Assembly: GCA_013334565.1 (NCBI GenBank)
Contig: JAAXXI010000001.1
Coordinates: forward strand, 90,692-154,691
From: Chlorobiaceae bacterium
Lineage (GTDB): Bacteria > Bacteroidota > Chlorobiia > Chlorobiales > Chlorobiaceae
DNA length: 64,000 nucleotides
Direction of reading: 5' to 3'
Numbering within the stretch: position 1 is the first letter of the stretch; the number at the start of each line of letters is the position of its first letter. Both the position numbers and the translations under genes were made by a program. Positions 1 to 9,152 of the stretch are shown here, piece after piece. The notes beneath the pieces were generated by a model that was not told the DNA's origin, ran no database searches, and saw nothing but the letters and a program-made list of their open reading frames with translations.

Positions 1-169
1 CGAGGAAGACATACATGGCCGTGGCCATGGCGATGCTGCCGGTCAACACGGAAAAGACGGCAAGCGCCCAGAAAGCGAATTGCCTCAGCACGAAGTGCCA
101 GCGGGGAATCGGCACCGCCTGTCTTTTTTCGATTTCCTCGAGAATCGATCCTGCTCTGTCCTTGGGCAT
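1..169 (-). CDS. Membrane protein after sigma factor (partial, possible anti-sigma factor)
   Basis: Only the N-terminal 56 or so codons are in the window; the gene runs off the left edge. It starts at an ATG five bases after the stop of the ECF sigma gene, so the two are very probably co-transcribed. The visible protein has a charged N-terminal stretch (MPKDRAGSILEEIEKRQ) followed by a hydrophobic segment from about residue 30 that looks like a first membrane helix. A membrane protein directly after an ECF sigma factor is often its anti-sigma factor. That role is inferred from position only; no anti-sigma domain is visible in this fragment. Confidence 0.6.
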   Translation of the reverse strand, partial: MPKDRAGSILEEIEKRQAVPIPRWHFVLRQFAFWALAVFSVLTGSIAMATAMYVFL

Positions 170-174
170 GGCTG

Positions 175-819
175 TTATCGGTGATTCTTTTCCAGAGACT
201 CCCTGATTTTCTTTTTCGCCCTGCTGATCAGGGTGGCAACGGTACCCTGCGGCATCTGCAGGATATCGGAGATTTCCTCGTAACTCTTTTCCTCAAAAAA
301 TTTCAGGACAATGATGTCGCGATATTTCGCTTCGAGCCGGTTGACGGCCTCCTGAATCTCGGCGGCACTGAACTTCCGGCCATCATCCTGATGAAGGCCG
401 GCATCATCGACTATTGTTTCGAACAGGAAGAAATCGGTCTCTTTTTTCAGGACGAAAGGCCGGACCTTTTCCTTCCGGAAGGCACTGACAATCTCGTTAT
501 GGGCTATCCTGTAAATCCATGACGAGAATGGAAGCGACGGATCGTAATCGTTGAGATTGACATAGGTCTTGATGAATATCTCCTGCAGCAGGTCCTGAGC
601 CGTAGAAGCATCTTTCCAGCCCATCCGTAAAATGTACCGGAGAAGGGGAGCGTCATAACGCCTGACCAGCGCCGTAAATGACTGTTTGTCCGCGAGAGTG
701 CGGGAAACGAGTTCCTGGTCGGGTTCCCTGTTTTTTTGGCCGTTCGATGGTTTGCCGTCGACAACCCGCAACAGTGTTGCGAAATGCAGCCAGGAAAAGT
801 AGAATGGCACCCTTGTCAT
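175..819 (-). CDS. ECF-family RNA polymerase sigma factor
   Basis: This 214-residue protein has the two-domain layout of a sigma-70 family ECF factor. Region 2 covers about residues 45-115 and includes DLLQEIFIKTY and the promoter-melting type segment FSSWIYRIAHNEI. Region 4 covers about 150-208 and has the helix-turn-helix YEEISDILQMPQGTVATLISRAKKKIRE. It would direct RNA polymerase to a small stress or envelope regulon. It sits six bases after a DUF2127-like membrane protein gene and five bases before another membrane protein gene, suggesting a three-gene operon. The first 30 residues are poorly conserved in character, so the true start could be further in. The target regulon is unknown. 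Confidence 0.9.
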   Translation of the reverse strand: MTRVPFYFSWLHFATLLRVVDGKPSNGQKNREPDQELVSRTLADKQSFTALVRRYDAPLLRYILRMGWKDASTAQDLLQEIFIKTYVNLNDYDPSLPFSSWIYRIAHNEIVSAFRKEKVRPFVLKKETDFFLFETIVDDAGLHQDDGRKFSAAEIQEAVNRLEAKYRDIIVLKFFEEKSYEEISDILQMPQGTVATLISRAKKKIRESLEKNHR

Positions 820-825
820 GAAAGG

Positions 826-1320
826 CTATTCGCAAGTGTTGAGGTCCCGGGCTGCTCTACGGCTGAAGCGCCCGTTACGGAAAAGCACGACGATCAGGTA
901 AAATACGATAACAAGGTTGAGAGCAACAAAACCGATCTTCATCCATGAAACCCCTTTTGCAAGCTCGAAAAACTCTACAGGAAGGTAACTTCCGGCACTG
1001 AACAGCGCAAACCATTCTGCCCACTTCCTGCCCGTCCAGAGACCGTATGCCTCGATGAAACGCATGGACGAATAGAGCAGGGCCAGTACCGAAAAGAAAA
1101 TCAGTTTCGAATCGGTGATGTCGGCAGCGGCTGCGGCGAAAATCCTCGGAAAGTGTTTTGCGGGATTGAGGTGCATCTGGCTGACAAGCTGGTCGGCAAG
1201 GAGCTGGACGTTCTGATGAATGAGGGAAAAGGCGGCAAGCCCGGCAAGCAGGACAAGGGCTCCTTTAGCGGCTTCGAATACGGCAACGGCTTTCAGGCCG
1301 GTTCTGACGTCATTGGGCAA
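826..1320 (-). CDS. DUF2127-like integral membrane protein
   Basis: The recognisable protein begins around LPNDVRTGLKAVAVFEAAKG and ends with FRNGRFSRRAARDLNTCE. It has about four hydrophobic segments and the motif RFIEAYGLWTGRKWAEWFA, typical of small DUF2127 membrane proteins of unknown function. The open frame extends to 1569, but the upstream part overlaps the end of the frdB gene and looks non-coding. I therefore chose a TTG at 1320; no good Shine-Dalgarno supports it, so the start is uncertain. An AT-rich stretch at about 1375-1395 could hold the promoter. It probably shares an operon with the following sigma factor. Confidence 0.65.
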   Translation of the reverse strand: MPNDVRTGLKAVAVFEAAKGALVLLAGLAAFSLIHQNVQLLADQLVSQMHLNPAKHFPRIFAAAAADITDSKLIFFSVLALLYSSMRFIEAYGLWTGRKWAEWFALFSAGSYLPVEFFELAKGVSWMKIGFVALNLVIVFYLIVVLFRNGRFSRRAARDLNTCE

Positions 1321-1519
1321 GGATACAGGAAGTAACGGTTCATGGAAAGTATCCGACGGAAAGACAATCCTGATATTGTATATAATAATATAGAACCGGA
1401 GGAGTGAAAATCCTTTTACTGCTGGAACGGGATTCAGGAAAATGGTTATGGGGCAGGATGGTCCGAAGGCCCATGCGTTCCCGGCCGTTCCGGAAAAAGC
1501 ATGGACCGCCGTTCCTGTG

Positions 1520-2293
1520 TTACAATGATTCCCGGATAATTTTTTCTTTTTCCGAAAAGACTTTCGCATGCAGGAATTCCCGGTTCATCCTGGCGATATT
1601 GATGACGGAAATGCTTTTCGGGCATTCAGCTTCACAGGCGTAAGTGTTGCTGCAGCTGCCGAACCCGAGCTCGTCCATGCGTGCAACCATGCTCTGCACC
1701 CGTTTCGCCGCCTCGACCCGACCCTGGGGTAGCAGCGCGAGATGGGACACTTTCGCCCCGATAAACAGCATTGCCGCGGCATTCGAACAGGATGCGACGC
1801 AGGCCCCGCAACCGATGCAGGTTGCCGCGTCGAACGAGGAGTCCGAATCGTGTTTCGGGACGGGAATGGAGTTGGCATCGGGAACGCCGCCGGAATTGAC
1901 GGAAACGAACCCTCCTGCCTGGATGATCCTGTCGAAGGCGCTCCGGTCTACGATGAGGTCCCTGATGACCGGGAACGCACGTGCCCGCCATGGTTCGATA
2001 TGGATGGTTTCGCCATCCCTGAATGAGCGCATGTGGAGCTGGCAGGTGGTAACCCCCTTGACCGGGCCGTGTGGGCGACCGTTGATATACAGGCTGCAGG
2101 TTCCGCATATCCCCTCCCTGCAGTCATGGTCGAACGCCACCGGATCACCGCCGCTGATAATCAGCTGCTGGTTCAGGGTATCGAGCATTTCGAAAAACGA
2201 GCTGTCGGGAGAAATACCGGTTACATCGTAGGAAACCATTCCACCTTTGGCTTTCGCGTTCTTCTGTCTCCAGATCTTCAGTTTGAAGTTCAT
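1520..2293 (-). CDS. frdB: Fumarate reductase/succinate dehydrogenase iron-sulfur subunit
   Basis: This 257-residue subunit passes electrons between the flavoprotein and the membrane cytochrome b. A [2Fe-2S] site is visible as CREGICGTC (C58, C63, C66) plus a cysteine near 84. The [4Fe-4S] site is [11 protein letters not shown], and the [3Fe-4S]/second cluster is [12 protein letters not shown]. The insert between the third and fourth ferredoxin cysteines resembles the Bacteroidetes/Chlorobi type rather than the E. coli type. It lies nine bases after frdA. In green sulfur bacteria the complex is expected to reduce fumarate in the reductive TCA cycle. Whether it works as reductase or dehydrogenase cannot be read from the sequence. 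Confidence 0.95.
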   Translation of the reverse strand: MNFKLKIWRQKNAKAKGGMVSYDVTGISPDSSFFEMLDTLNQQLIISGGDPVAFDHDCREGICGTCSLYINGRPHGPVKGVTTCQLHMRSFRDGETIHIEPWRARAFPVIRDLIVDRSAFDRIIQAGGFVSVNSGGVPDANSIPVPKHDSDSSFDAATCIGCGACVASCSNAAAMLFIGAKVSHLALLPQGRVEAAKRVQSMVARMDELGFGSCSNTYACEAECPKSISVINIARMNREFLHAKVFSEKEKIIRESL

Positions 2294-2302
2294 GATGTCC
2301 TG

Positions 2303-4243
2303 TTATTTGTAGCTCCTCTGGGAAAGCTTGATCTCTTTGAATTGAAGGTCCTCTCTGTGCATTTCAGCGGCAATGTCGCGCCCCTTGAACTCCCATGCGG
2401 CCACGAAGGCAAACTCCTTGTCGTTGCGGAGCGCTTCGCCGTCGTTGGTCTGGTACTCTTCCCTGAAATGCCCGCCGCATGACTCGCGGCGCTGAAGCGC
2501 GTCGCGGACCATGAGCTCGCCGAGGTCGATGAAATCCGCAACCCTGCACGCTTTCTCGAGCTCGGGATTATATTCGTCCATCGCTCCGGGAATTTTTACG
2601 TCTTTCGCATAGTCATGGCGAAGTTCGGTGAGCAGGTAGAGCGCTTCGGTAAGGCCCGCATCGTTACGCGCCATGCCGCACTGTTCCCACATGATCTTGC
2701 CGAGGCGGCGGTGGTAGTGGTCAACCGGCTCCTTGCCGCCGGCGTTCTTCAGTTTGTTCAGGCGGTCGGTGACTTCATCCGCCGCAGCCTTGAATTCCGG
2801 CAGCCCCGGATCGATGCGGGGTGTGTGGATCTCATTGGCAAGGTAGTTGCCGATGGTGTACGGCAGCACGAAGTAACCGTCTGCAAGGCCCTGCATCAGG
2901 GCTGACGCACCGAGGCGGTTTGCTCCGTGGTCGGAAAAATTGCACTCGCCGATTGCATAGAGTCCCGGAATGGTGGTCATCAGTTCATAGTCCACCCAAA
3001 GCCCTCCCATGGTATAATGCACCGCAGGGTAGATCATCATCGGTTTTTCATAAGGGCTCTCGGCAACGATCTGTTCGTACATCTGGAAGAGGTTGCCGTA
3101 GAGGGCATCGATGGTATCGTGCCCTTTTCGCTTGATCGCGTCGGCAAAGTCGAGAAAAACCGCAAAACCGGTGCTGCCGACACCGAATCCGGCGTCGCAC
3201 CGCTCTTTAGCAGCGCGTGACGCCACGTCGCGGGGTACCAGGTTGCCGAAGGCCGGATAACGGCGCTCAAGGTAATAATCGCGGTCCTGGTCGGGAATAT
3301 CCGTTGGCTGTATCTCCCTGTTGCGCAGCCTTTCGACATCCCTCATCTTTGCCGGGACCCATATCCTTCCGTCGTTGCGGAGGCTTTCGCTCATCAGGGT
3401 GAGTTTCGACTGGAAATCGCCATGCACGGGGATGCAGGTGGGATGGATCTGGGTAAAGGAGGGGTTCGCGAAAAACGCGCCCTTCCGGTAAGCACTCCAG
3501 GCTGGAGTGACGTTGGAACCCATCGCGTTCGTGGAAAGGAAAAACACGTTTCCGTACCCTCCGTTGGCAAGCACCACGGTATGGGCTGCATGTCGTTCGA
3601 TTTCACCGGTGACGAGATTCCTTGCAATGACCCCCCTCGCCTTGCCATCGACAACAACGATATCGAGCACGTCCCGCCGGTTGCAAAGTTCCACCTTTCC
3701 TGCCGCGATCTGGCGGCTGAGTGCGCCGTATGCGCCGAGAAGAAGCTGCTGGCCGGTCTGCCCCCTCGCATAGAAAGTCCTCGATACCTGGGCACCACCG
3801 AACGAGCGGTTGGTGAGCAGGCCGCCGTATTCCCTTGCGAAAGGCACACCCTGGGCGACGCAAAGGTCTATGATACTGGTACTGACCTCGGCAAGGCGGT
3901 AGACGTTCGCTTCACGAGCGCGGTAGTCGCCGCCCTTGATCGTATCGTAAAACAGACGGTAAACGCTGTCGCCGTCATTCTGGTAGTTCTTCGCCGAGTT
4001 GATGCCGCCCTGTGCCGCGATGCTGTGGGCACGGCGCGGAGTATCCTGGTAACAGAACACTTTCACATTGTAGCCGAGCTCCCCGAGCGTTGCGGCAGCC
4101 GATGCTCCCGCGAGGCCGGTACCGACCACGATGATGTCAAGTTTCCTCTTGTTGTTGGGGTTTACCAGCTTGCAGCCCGATTTGTAGGCTTTCCATTTGT
4201 CAGCCAACGGTCCTTCAGGAATCCTGGCGTTGAGGAGTGTCAT
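2303..4243 (-). CDS. frdA: Fumarate reductase/succinate dehydrogenase flavoprotein subunit
   Basis: This 646-residue catalytic subunit interconverts fumarate and succinate with covalent FAD. The dinucleotide-binding motif [18 protein letters not shown] is near residue 40. The FAD-linking histidine lies in [18 protein letters not shown], the form seen in Wolinella-type and Bacillus-type enzymes. The active-site region includes [10 protein letters not shown], and [18 protein letters not shown] follows. Length fits the family. It is flanked by frdC upstream (56-base gap) and frdB downstream, so the order is C-A-B. This is the B-type complex with a single membrane subunit. Confidence 0.96.
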   Translation of the reverse strand: MTLLNARIPEGPLADKWKAYKSGCKLVNPNNKRKLDIIVVGTGLAGASAAATLGELGYNVKVFCYQDTPRRAHSIAAQGGINSAKNYQNDGDSVYRLFYDTIKGGDYRAREANVYRLAEVSTSIIDLCVAQGVPFAREYGGLLTNRSFGGAQVSRTFYARGQTGQQLLLGAYGALSRQIAAGKVELCNRRDVLDIVVVDGKARGVIARNLVTGEIERHAAHTVVLANGGYGNVFFLSTNAMGSNVTPAWSAYRKGAFFANPSFTQIHPTCIPVHGDFQSKLTLMSESLRNDGRIWVPAKMRDVERLRNREIQPTDIPDQDRDYYLERRYPAFGNLVPRDVASRAAKERCDAGFGVGSTGFAVFLDFADAIKRKGHDTIDALYGNLFQMYEQIVAESPYEKPMMIYPAVHYTMGGLWVDYELMTTIPGLYAIGECNFSDHGANRLGASALMQGLADGYFVLPYTIGNYLANEIHTPRIDPGLPEFKAAADEVTDRLNKLKNAGGKEPVDHYHRRLGKIMWEQCGMARNDAGLTEALYLLTELRHDYAKDVKIPGAMDEYNPELEKACRVADFIDLGELMVRDALQRRESCGGHFREEYQTNDGEALRNDKEFAFVAAWEFKGRDIAAEMHREDLQFKEIKLSQRSYK

Positions 4244-4299
4244 TGAAACGGGTGATAAGGATTGTTTTCGGGTAAAAACACGGTCGTATCAGAACAGGC

Positions 4300-4959
4300 T
4301 TATCTGAAAAAATAAACGTAAATCGGCACGAGGCTGAAGCCAGCCGTCATCAATAGGGAATAAGCCGAGCCGATGAGCTTCACCGCGCCCATGTATTTGG
4401 TATGGTTCAGCCCGAGAGTCTGGAACGCCGACTGGAAGGCATGGTTGAGGTGAATACCGAGAAAGATGAAACAGATGATATAGATGGCCGAGTAGACCGG
4501 GCTCGAGAACAGGACGAGGGTGCGGTGATAGAAATCGTGGCTCTCGATTCCAGGCGGAGGAGCAACCAGGCCGATCTTGATGAAATAGAAATCGATGAAG
4601 TGAAGGACAAGGAAGATGAAGACGATAATGCCGGTATGAAACATGTACTTGGAGAGGAGGGACGTTTCCGATCTGTTCCCAACGACGTAGGATTTTCCCC
4701 GTGCAGCGCGGTTCTGGCCGGAAACCCAGAGACCGAAAAAGATATGAATGAGAAATCCCGAAAACAGAACAATTTCGGCAACCCTTATAGCCGGGTTCGT
4801 ACCCATGAAGCTTGCGGCCGCCGTGAACGTTTCTCCTCCGTCATCTCTCAGAAGCATCAGGTTGATTCCCAGATGCACGCACAGGAAGGTAACCAGGAAA
4901 AGGCCTGCCAGCGCCATAAGCACTTTTCTGGTAATGGATGAAAACAGCATAGTGTTCAC
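4300..4959 (-). CDS. frdC: Cytochrome b558 membrane subunit of fumarate reductase/succinate dehydrogenase
   Basis: This 219-residue protein has five hydrophobic segments and several histidines placed for two b hemes, including FLCVHLGINL, GFLIHIFFGLW, MFHTGIIVFIFLVLHFIDFY and FLGIHLNHAFQSAFQTLG. This matches the single-chain, diheme B-type SdhC/FrdC subunit that exchanges electrons with quinone. It is first in the C-A-B operon, and the 105-base gap upstream (4960-5064) is the likely promoter region. Menaquinone is the expected partner in Chlorobi, which is family knowledge rather than something shown here. Confidence 0.93.
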   Translation of the reverse strand: MNTMLFSSITRKVLMALAGLFLVTFLCVHLGINLMLLRDDGGETFTAAASFMGTNPAIRVAEIVLFSGFLIHIFFGLWVSGQNRAARGKSYVVGNRSETSLLSKYMFHTGIIVFIFLVLHFIDFYFIKIGLVAPPPGIESHDFYHRTLVLFSSPVYSAIYIICFIFLGIHLNHAFQSAFQTLGLNHTKYMGAVKLIGSAYSLLMTAGFSLVPIYVYFFR

Positions 4960-5064
4960 ACATTGGTTGTTTCGATGGTAAAGAACAGGGAAGCGAACCT
5001 CCCGGGTGCCGAAATGTAATGCACCGTTCTGGAAGTTGCAATAAAAAAATTCACGTAATCCCCG

Positions 5065-5703
5065 TTACTCCGCAATCGCCACCACCCTTGCCGGAGATGC
5101 TTCAGCACCGGCAAACCTGAGAGGAAAACAGGAAAAAGAAAAGGTGAGGGTAAGGAGCGGCGAGAGGTTGTTGAGGTTCTCGATGATGACGATCCCGTTT
5201 TCCAGCAGGAGGTTATGGATGCGGTAACGTTCGTCGGACGGCGCATCGACGGAAATCATATCCACACCGATCCCTTTCAGCCCGATACCGGACAGCCACC
5301 GTGCGGCTTCGGGACTGAGTACGGGATATCCCGAGTAATAGGCCGGCTCCCCCCAGAACCTGCTCCAGCCGGAACAGAGCAGCAGGAATTCGCACGAACG
5401 TATTTCCTCCTCGAACCGGAGACAATCGTCGAGGGTGACAATATCTCCACCATCTGTTCGGACATCCATCGCATAACCTTTCCCAAAAAAACATTCCACC
5501 CCGAAATCATCGAGGGAACGGCCACCCTCGAGCATATGCGAAGGAAAGTCTAAATGAGTTCCTGTGTGGGAGGAAAGTGTGAGGACCCTTTCGGCAAAGC
5601 CATGCCGGTCCAGTGAAAAAAGAGAGGTGATGCCGGGTGCCGGGCTTCCGGGATAGACAGGCATGCCGGGCTCGATGGTATGACTGAGATCGAAAAACCG
5701 CAT
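5065..5703 (-). CDS. Cyclase/arylformamidase-family metal-dependent hydrolase
   Basis: This 212-residue protein carries the cyclase-family signature SSHTGTHLDFPSHM at about residues 44-57. The histidines and aspartate there bind metal in kynurenine formamidase-like enzymes. The N-terminus FFDLSHTIEPGMPVYPG and the later segment GIGLKGIGVDMISVDAP are also typical. Members hydrolyse N-formylkynurenine or related amides, but many have other substrates and no tryptophan-degradation genes are nearby, so the substrate is open. It lies upstream of frdC on the same strand with a 105-base gap, so it may be a separate unit. Confidence 0.85.
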   Translation of the reverse strand: MRFFDLSHTIEPGMPVYPGSPAPGITSLFSLDRHGFAERVLTLSSHTGTHLDFPSHMLEGGRSLDDFGVECFFGKGYAMDVRTDGGDIVTLDDCLRFEEEIRSCEFLLLCSGWSRFWGEPAYYSGYPVLSPEAARWLSGIGLKGIGVDMISVDAPSDERYRIHNLLLENGIVIIENLNNLSPLLTLTFSFSCFPLRFAGAEASPARVVAIAE

Positions 5704-5853
5704 CGCTTACAATTTTACTGAAACGGGCCTCTTCATAGAGCTAACAATCCTCGCCTCCCATCTGTTCCATCGGGCCTGCATGCCTGAAAACAAAGCTCTC
5801 CGCTCATTTTTCCCGAAGAACCAGGTGATCGCATGCGAACAGGAGCGCCATTC

Positions 5854-6107
5854 TGACACAATCAACAACACAGGGCCAACTGTATCATCGCGACACAGCA
5901 AGAAAACCGGAAAATCCATTTAACTCACAATAATAAAAACATATAACAAGAATTATGGTTTTTGTTTCACTTTGACCCAGGCAGATCAGCTCCTCCCTCC
6001 CATACCATTGCCAGACAGGCAATACGGGCTAACAGCACACCATTTCCGAACTGATACAATTTGACACAATCAAATAAAGATTATAACCGTACCATCATGA
6101 CACAGCA
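5854..6107. repeat. Pair of imperfect direct repeats in the 5.7-6.2 kb intergenic region
   Basis: The stretch between the cyclase gene (5703) and the metallopeptidase gene (6215) holds no convincing gene. It contains two diverged copies of a roughly 45-base unit. Copy one begins with TGACACAATCAA at 5854 and has GACACAGCA at 5892. Copy two begins with the same 12-mer at 6062 and has GACACAGCA at 6099. The internal spacing is 38 and 37 bases. They may be protein-binding sites or an old duplication. Confidence 0.5.
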
Positions 6108-6214
6108 CAAAACCAGCACAGGACGATTTAATCATATATAGTAATATAACTTAGAGGACACTGGCACGGCTCTTGTTGATCTACTGTCGAAACAGCAACC
6201 AACGGAGAGTCACC

Positions 6215-6856
6215 ATGAAAAACGCAACACTGAAAAACCTGGCCGCAGCAGCAGCAGTAGCAATGTCGCTTCTGACTTCCGCCTCGCTTTTCGCATCGAC
6301 AGGTTTCACCCCGGCATCGACACTCCAGGAAGCTGAACAGGCCGCAAAAAAATCCACATTCTTCATCGCCTACAACAGCAACGCTTACGGCGAAAGCATC
6401 CCTGAACAGGAAAGGCTCGACAGGCTGAACAGGATCAACAGGGAAATCATCAGGGTCTGCGATACTTACTCGATCGTTCTTCCGAAGGTTACCCGCCTCA
6501 ACGTCCTCGACAGCAACAGGGGCATGTACAACCCGACAAGGGACGAGATCGTTTTTTCGACCAACAACATGGAACGCACCCTCCGCCACGAATTCGGACA
6601 TGTTATCGATTCAAGGCTCGATATCAACAACGGTGAATGGAAAACCCTGGTCAGGACCCTCGAAACAAAGTATGATTTCGCTCCGAGCAACTATGCAAGG
6701 ACCAACGAAGCGGAATACTGGGCGGAAGCCTTCGCAGCCTATACCTCTCCGAACTATGGAACGACCATCAACCGCTTCCCGGCAGAACTCGAAAGTTTCA
6801 TCCAGAACGTTCTTGCAAGAATCAGCGATTCGAAGGTCCTGACCGCAGCACGCTGA
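6215..6856 (+). CDS. Small exported HExxH zinc metallopeptidase-like protein
   Basis: The 213-residue product starts at the ATG at 6215, preceded by GGAGAG. An N-terminal signal peptide is clear: a lysine-containing start, an Ala/Leu-rich core, and probable cleavage after SLFAS or nearby. The zinc-binding helix is RTLRHEFGHVIDSR, with H125, E126 and H129. A downstream acidic motif, NEAEYWAEAFAAY (about 165-176), could supply the third ligand and resembles the layout of anthrax-lethal-factor-like (ATLF) gluzincins. It should act in the periplasm or outside the cell. The substrate is unknown. It stands alone with its own terminator. Confidence 0.75.
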   Translation: MKNATLKNLAAAAAVAMSLLTSASLFASTGFTPASTLQEAEQAAKKSTFFIAYNSNAYGESIPEQERLDRLNRINREIIRVCDTYSIVLPKVTRLNVLDSNRGMYNPTRDEIVFSTNNMERTLRHEFGHVIDSRLDINNGEWKTLVRTLETKYDFAPSNYARTNEAEYWAEAFAAYTSPNYGTTINRFPAELESFIQNVLARISDSKVLTAAR

Positions 6857-6905
6857 CAGGTTCGATAAACCGGGACGGCCAGATAGCCTCAGTGTCCCGG
6901 ATATA

Positions 6906-6946
6906 AAACCGAAAGGCCCTTGAGTTCCGGGGCCTTTCGGTTTTTT
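6906..6946 (+). terminator. Rho-independent terminator of the metallopeptidase gene
   Basis: The arms AACCGAAAGGCCC and GGGGCCTTTCGGTT form a GC-rich stem with a short loop, followed by a run of T residues. It lies about 50 bases after the stop codon. Confidence 0.9.
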
Positions 6947-7091
6947 AAGGCTGTCCGGCATCCGGAAATTCCCTGACCACTGACAACCCTCAGTGCTGCT
7001 ACAGAAAGGCCGTACAAAACAGTGGCTGGAGGGTGTGACATGAAATATTCCCGCGAATTCCCTATTTTTCATGGACAAGGAAAAAAACGCC

Positions 7092-7607
7092 ATGATGATA
7101 CGCCGTTTCCCCATATCCCTGTGCGTGCTTCTGATGCTCGCCCTCGCCGCTTGCTCGACCGGAGAGTTCACGGCACCTCCTTCCGCAGGAACGGGAGGCA
7201 TTTCACCCGAGGAAGCCTACCGACTCGGAAAGATCAAGAATACGCCCTATATCATCAATGGCAGGATTTACGTCCCCATGGCCTACGAGGAATCGCTCGC
7301 TTACGAGGAAACGGGAACAGCGTCCTGGTACGGGCAGGAAACCCTCGATCAGCATAACGGACAGGCAACCGCTTACGGAGAAACCTTCGATCCTTCCAGA
7401 CCAAGCGCAGCCCATAAATACCTGCCGCTGCCGGCGATTGTGAAAGTCACCAATCTCGACACGAAAGCCTCCATTATCGTCAGGGTGAACGACCGGGGGC
7501 CATTTGTCGACGACAGGGTCATCGACCTGAGCGCCGATGCGGCGAAGAAGCTCGGTTTCTATGAAAAAGGTACGGCGAGGGTGAAGCTCGAAGTGCTGTC
7601 GAGGTAG
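7092..7607 (+). CDS. rlpA: RlpA-like septal ring lytic transglycosylase lipoprotein
   Basis: From the ATG at 7092 the product has 171 residues. I prefer this start because AAGGA lies about ten bases upstream and the signal peptide then reads cleanly to the lipobox LALAAC, with lipidated cysteine near residue 21. The double-psi beta-barrel domain follows: GTASWYGQETLDQHNGQATAYGE, then the conserved VRVNDRGPF and RVIDLSADAAKKLGF. RlpA proteins cleave peptidoglycan glycans lacking stem peptides at the septum, or act structurally there. No SPOR domain is present, so this is a short form. It is an outer-membrane lipoprotein by inference. Confidence 0.88.
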   Translation: MMIRRFPISLCVLLMLALAACSTGEFTAPPSAGTGGISPEEAYRLGKIKNTPYIINGRIYVPMAYEESLAYEETGTASWYGQETLDQHNGQATAYGETFDPSRPSAAHKYLPLPAIVKVTNLDTKASIIVRVNDRGPFVDDRVIDLSADAAKKLGFYEKGTARVKLEVLSR

Positions 7608-7704
7608 CGAAACCAACGTTATTTATCGATTGTTGCATTTCCAGCAGATTTCCGCTGCATACCGGACGCCCCGAGCGGTGTCATCCGGCCGATCATCCGC
7701 ACTT

Positions 7705-8196
7705 TTACTGGATATTGAGGTCCCTTCCCCTGTAGAAATCGATATCCCCCTGGAAGAGGTACTTGCAGAACCAGGCGAACTGGCCGGTGTGGTAGCTGAA
7801 ATGCTCCGAGACCTGCAGCAGGATATCATAACCGCTCCGCTCGTTGCCCTGAACGGTATAAATCGTTAAAAGATCTTCCTCGCCGAGTCCACCGATAATG
7901 ACAATGCATTGGTTGACCGCTTCCCGTAGCATGGCTTTCAGCGCATCCCGGTCAATTTCCGGCTTGAGGGAAAATTCTTTTGCCCTCTCCCGCAGGTATG
8001 GATTCCCTCCAAGCGTCCGTAACACATACTGGCTGAGGTTGCCGACAAGGTGCAGGACGAGGTTGCCCGGACTGGAGAGGTTCGGAGCAAAATCAACCCA
8101 GAGCAAATCCTCTTCGACCATGTCGATGCAGGCCGCAAGCCGTTCGGCAGTTACCTGAAGATTCCTCGTGACCGCTGTGCAGAATGGATGTGGCAT
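7705..8196 (-). CDS. DinB/DUF1572-like protein
   Basis: The product has about 163 residues if the ATG at 8196 is used; the frame is open to 8235 and no ribosome-binding site decides. The four-helix DinB-type fold is suggested by NLVLHLVGNLSQYVLRTLGG with a conserved histidine, and by VSEHFSYHTGQFAWFCKYL with two more histidines, which would form a metal site. Many members act as thiol-dependent transferases or stress proteins; the function here is unknown. It borders the accessory island and may mark its left edge. Confidence 0.75.
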   Translation of the reverse strand: MPHPFCTAVTRNLQVTAERLAACIDMVEEDLLWVDFAPNLSSPGNLVLHLVGNLSQYVLRTLGGNPYLRERAKEFSLKPEIDRDALKAMLREAVNQCIVIIGGLGEEDLLTIYTVQGNERSGYDILLQVSEHFSYHTGQFAWFCKYLFQGDIDFYRGRDLNIQ

Positions 8197-8469
8197 GGAG
8201 TTAGAACTAATGGATATTATATGCATACAGGTCAAGGTCGGGCTACAACCTGCGCAATACGGAAATTGTTACTGATATTCATGAGCCCGAACTTACCGTA
8301 TATGCTCGTTAAAGCATGTATACCTTGGGATCCGGGTTACAACCAGGCAACATCTAATCATTACTCAAAACTCTCTTCTCTGCCACGATTACGGGCACGA
8401 TTGTGTGGGTCCATTGATCAAGAATCGGAAACACTCCGGAAATTCAGCTTTTCACACGTTCTTTACCGA

Positions 8470-8730
8470 ATTCATCAAGCGAGGTATTGACAATTGAGTA
8501 AAATCGGGCGTTGGAAGAGGTATTGGAGATTCGATTCGTAAATCAATCATGCCATCCGGAGCATCCTGATTTCCTACGGCAATTACTGAGGACACAGGAC
8601 AACCCTGACTGCGAAGCTACGCCCCAATCAATTTCTTGACCAACTCACGCAAGTTTGCATCACCCAAGTTAGCGATGTCGTTACCGGTAACTTCAAACAT
8701 CTGTCCGCGTTTAATACGTTGACCCGGAAA
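8470..8730 (-). pseudogene. Relic of a large nuclease-like (PD-(D/E)xK type) protein gene
   Basis: On the minus strand one frame reads GQRIKRGQMFEVTGNDIANL, continues as GDANLRELVKKLIGA, meets an in-frame TAG near 8620-8622, then resumes as LRSQGCPVSSVIAVGNQDAP and DGMIDLRIESPIPLPTPDF before losing recognisable sequence. The same-frame continuity across the stop shows a single-base nonsense change in a once-coding region. From memory this matches the N-terminus of long uncharacterised proteins whose D...QVK pattern resembles a restriction-endonuclease core. That identification is recall, not a search. The 3' part is missing, so the gene is dead. Confidence 0.6.
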
Positions 8731-8739
8731 TTATAAAGT

Positions 8740-9106
8740 AATATAAAGCACTTGATGATTCTTTGTGCCGGAACGTATACTGATCTGGGTATAAAAAAGA
8801 CGGAAGGATTGGAGACAAATTCCAGGAAAAGCGTGAGTCGAGTTAATCGACGTGAATTTCAGAGATGCATCGACGATTCATGAGGTACTGCAAGCGTAGG
8901 AATACGCAGTGGTATTTTTTTTTAGTATTGCGCTTGTTGTTGCGTCAGACATTGCGTCAGAAGCAATCATTAAAACGCAATTAAACTATTATGCGAAAGC
9001 ATTTTAAAATAAGCCAAAACAAAACTGTCAATTTACTGTTGTCCATTTATTGAAGCAATACGACATGCCGCAGGTAGTTTGGAAAATGAACGGCAAGTCA
9101 TTACTT
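8740..9106. other. AT-rich intergenic part of the accessory island
   Basis: I see no gene here. Composition is more AT-rich than the rest of the window. A short direct repeat TTGCGTCAGA occurs twice near 8940-8960. No tRNA, integrase or clear attachment site is visible. Confidence 0.4.
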
Positions 9107-9148
9107 TTGGTTTAAAATGTATTAATAATAATGCATTTTTTAAACCAA
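9107..9148. promoter_or_regulatory. Long palindromic operator upstream of the XRE-ImmA gene
   Basis: Near-perfect inverted arms TTGGTTTAAAATGTATTA and TAATGCATTTTTTAAACCAA are separated by a few A/T bases and end four bases before the ATG of the XRE gene. The position and symmetry suit autorepression by that XRE-domain protein. The core is very AT-rich and could overlap the -10 element. Confidence 0.7.
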
Positions 9149-9152
9149 CACC

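Noticed and set aside
1404..1643. Plus-strand frame with a good GGAGG before a GTG
   Set aside because: It runs antisense into frdB and has no protein-like features; the purine run is probably chance.
5707..5919. 70-codon minus-strand frame ending just before the cyclase gene
   Set aside because: No recognisable motif, no ribosome-binding site, and composition looks random; it also contains one of the intergenic repeat copies.
8050..8490. 146-codon plus-strand frame at the island edge
   Set aside because: Its first half is antisense to the DinB-like gene and the rest has no family character.
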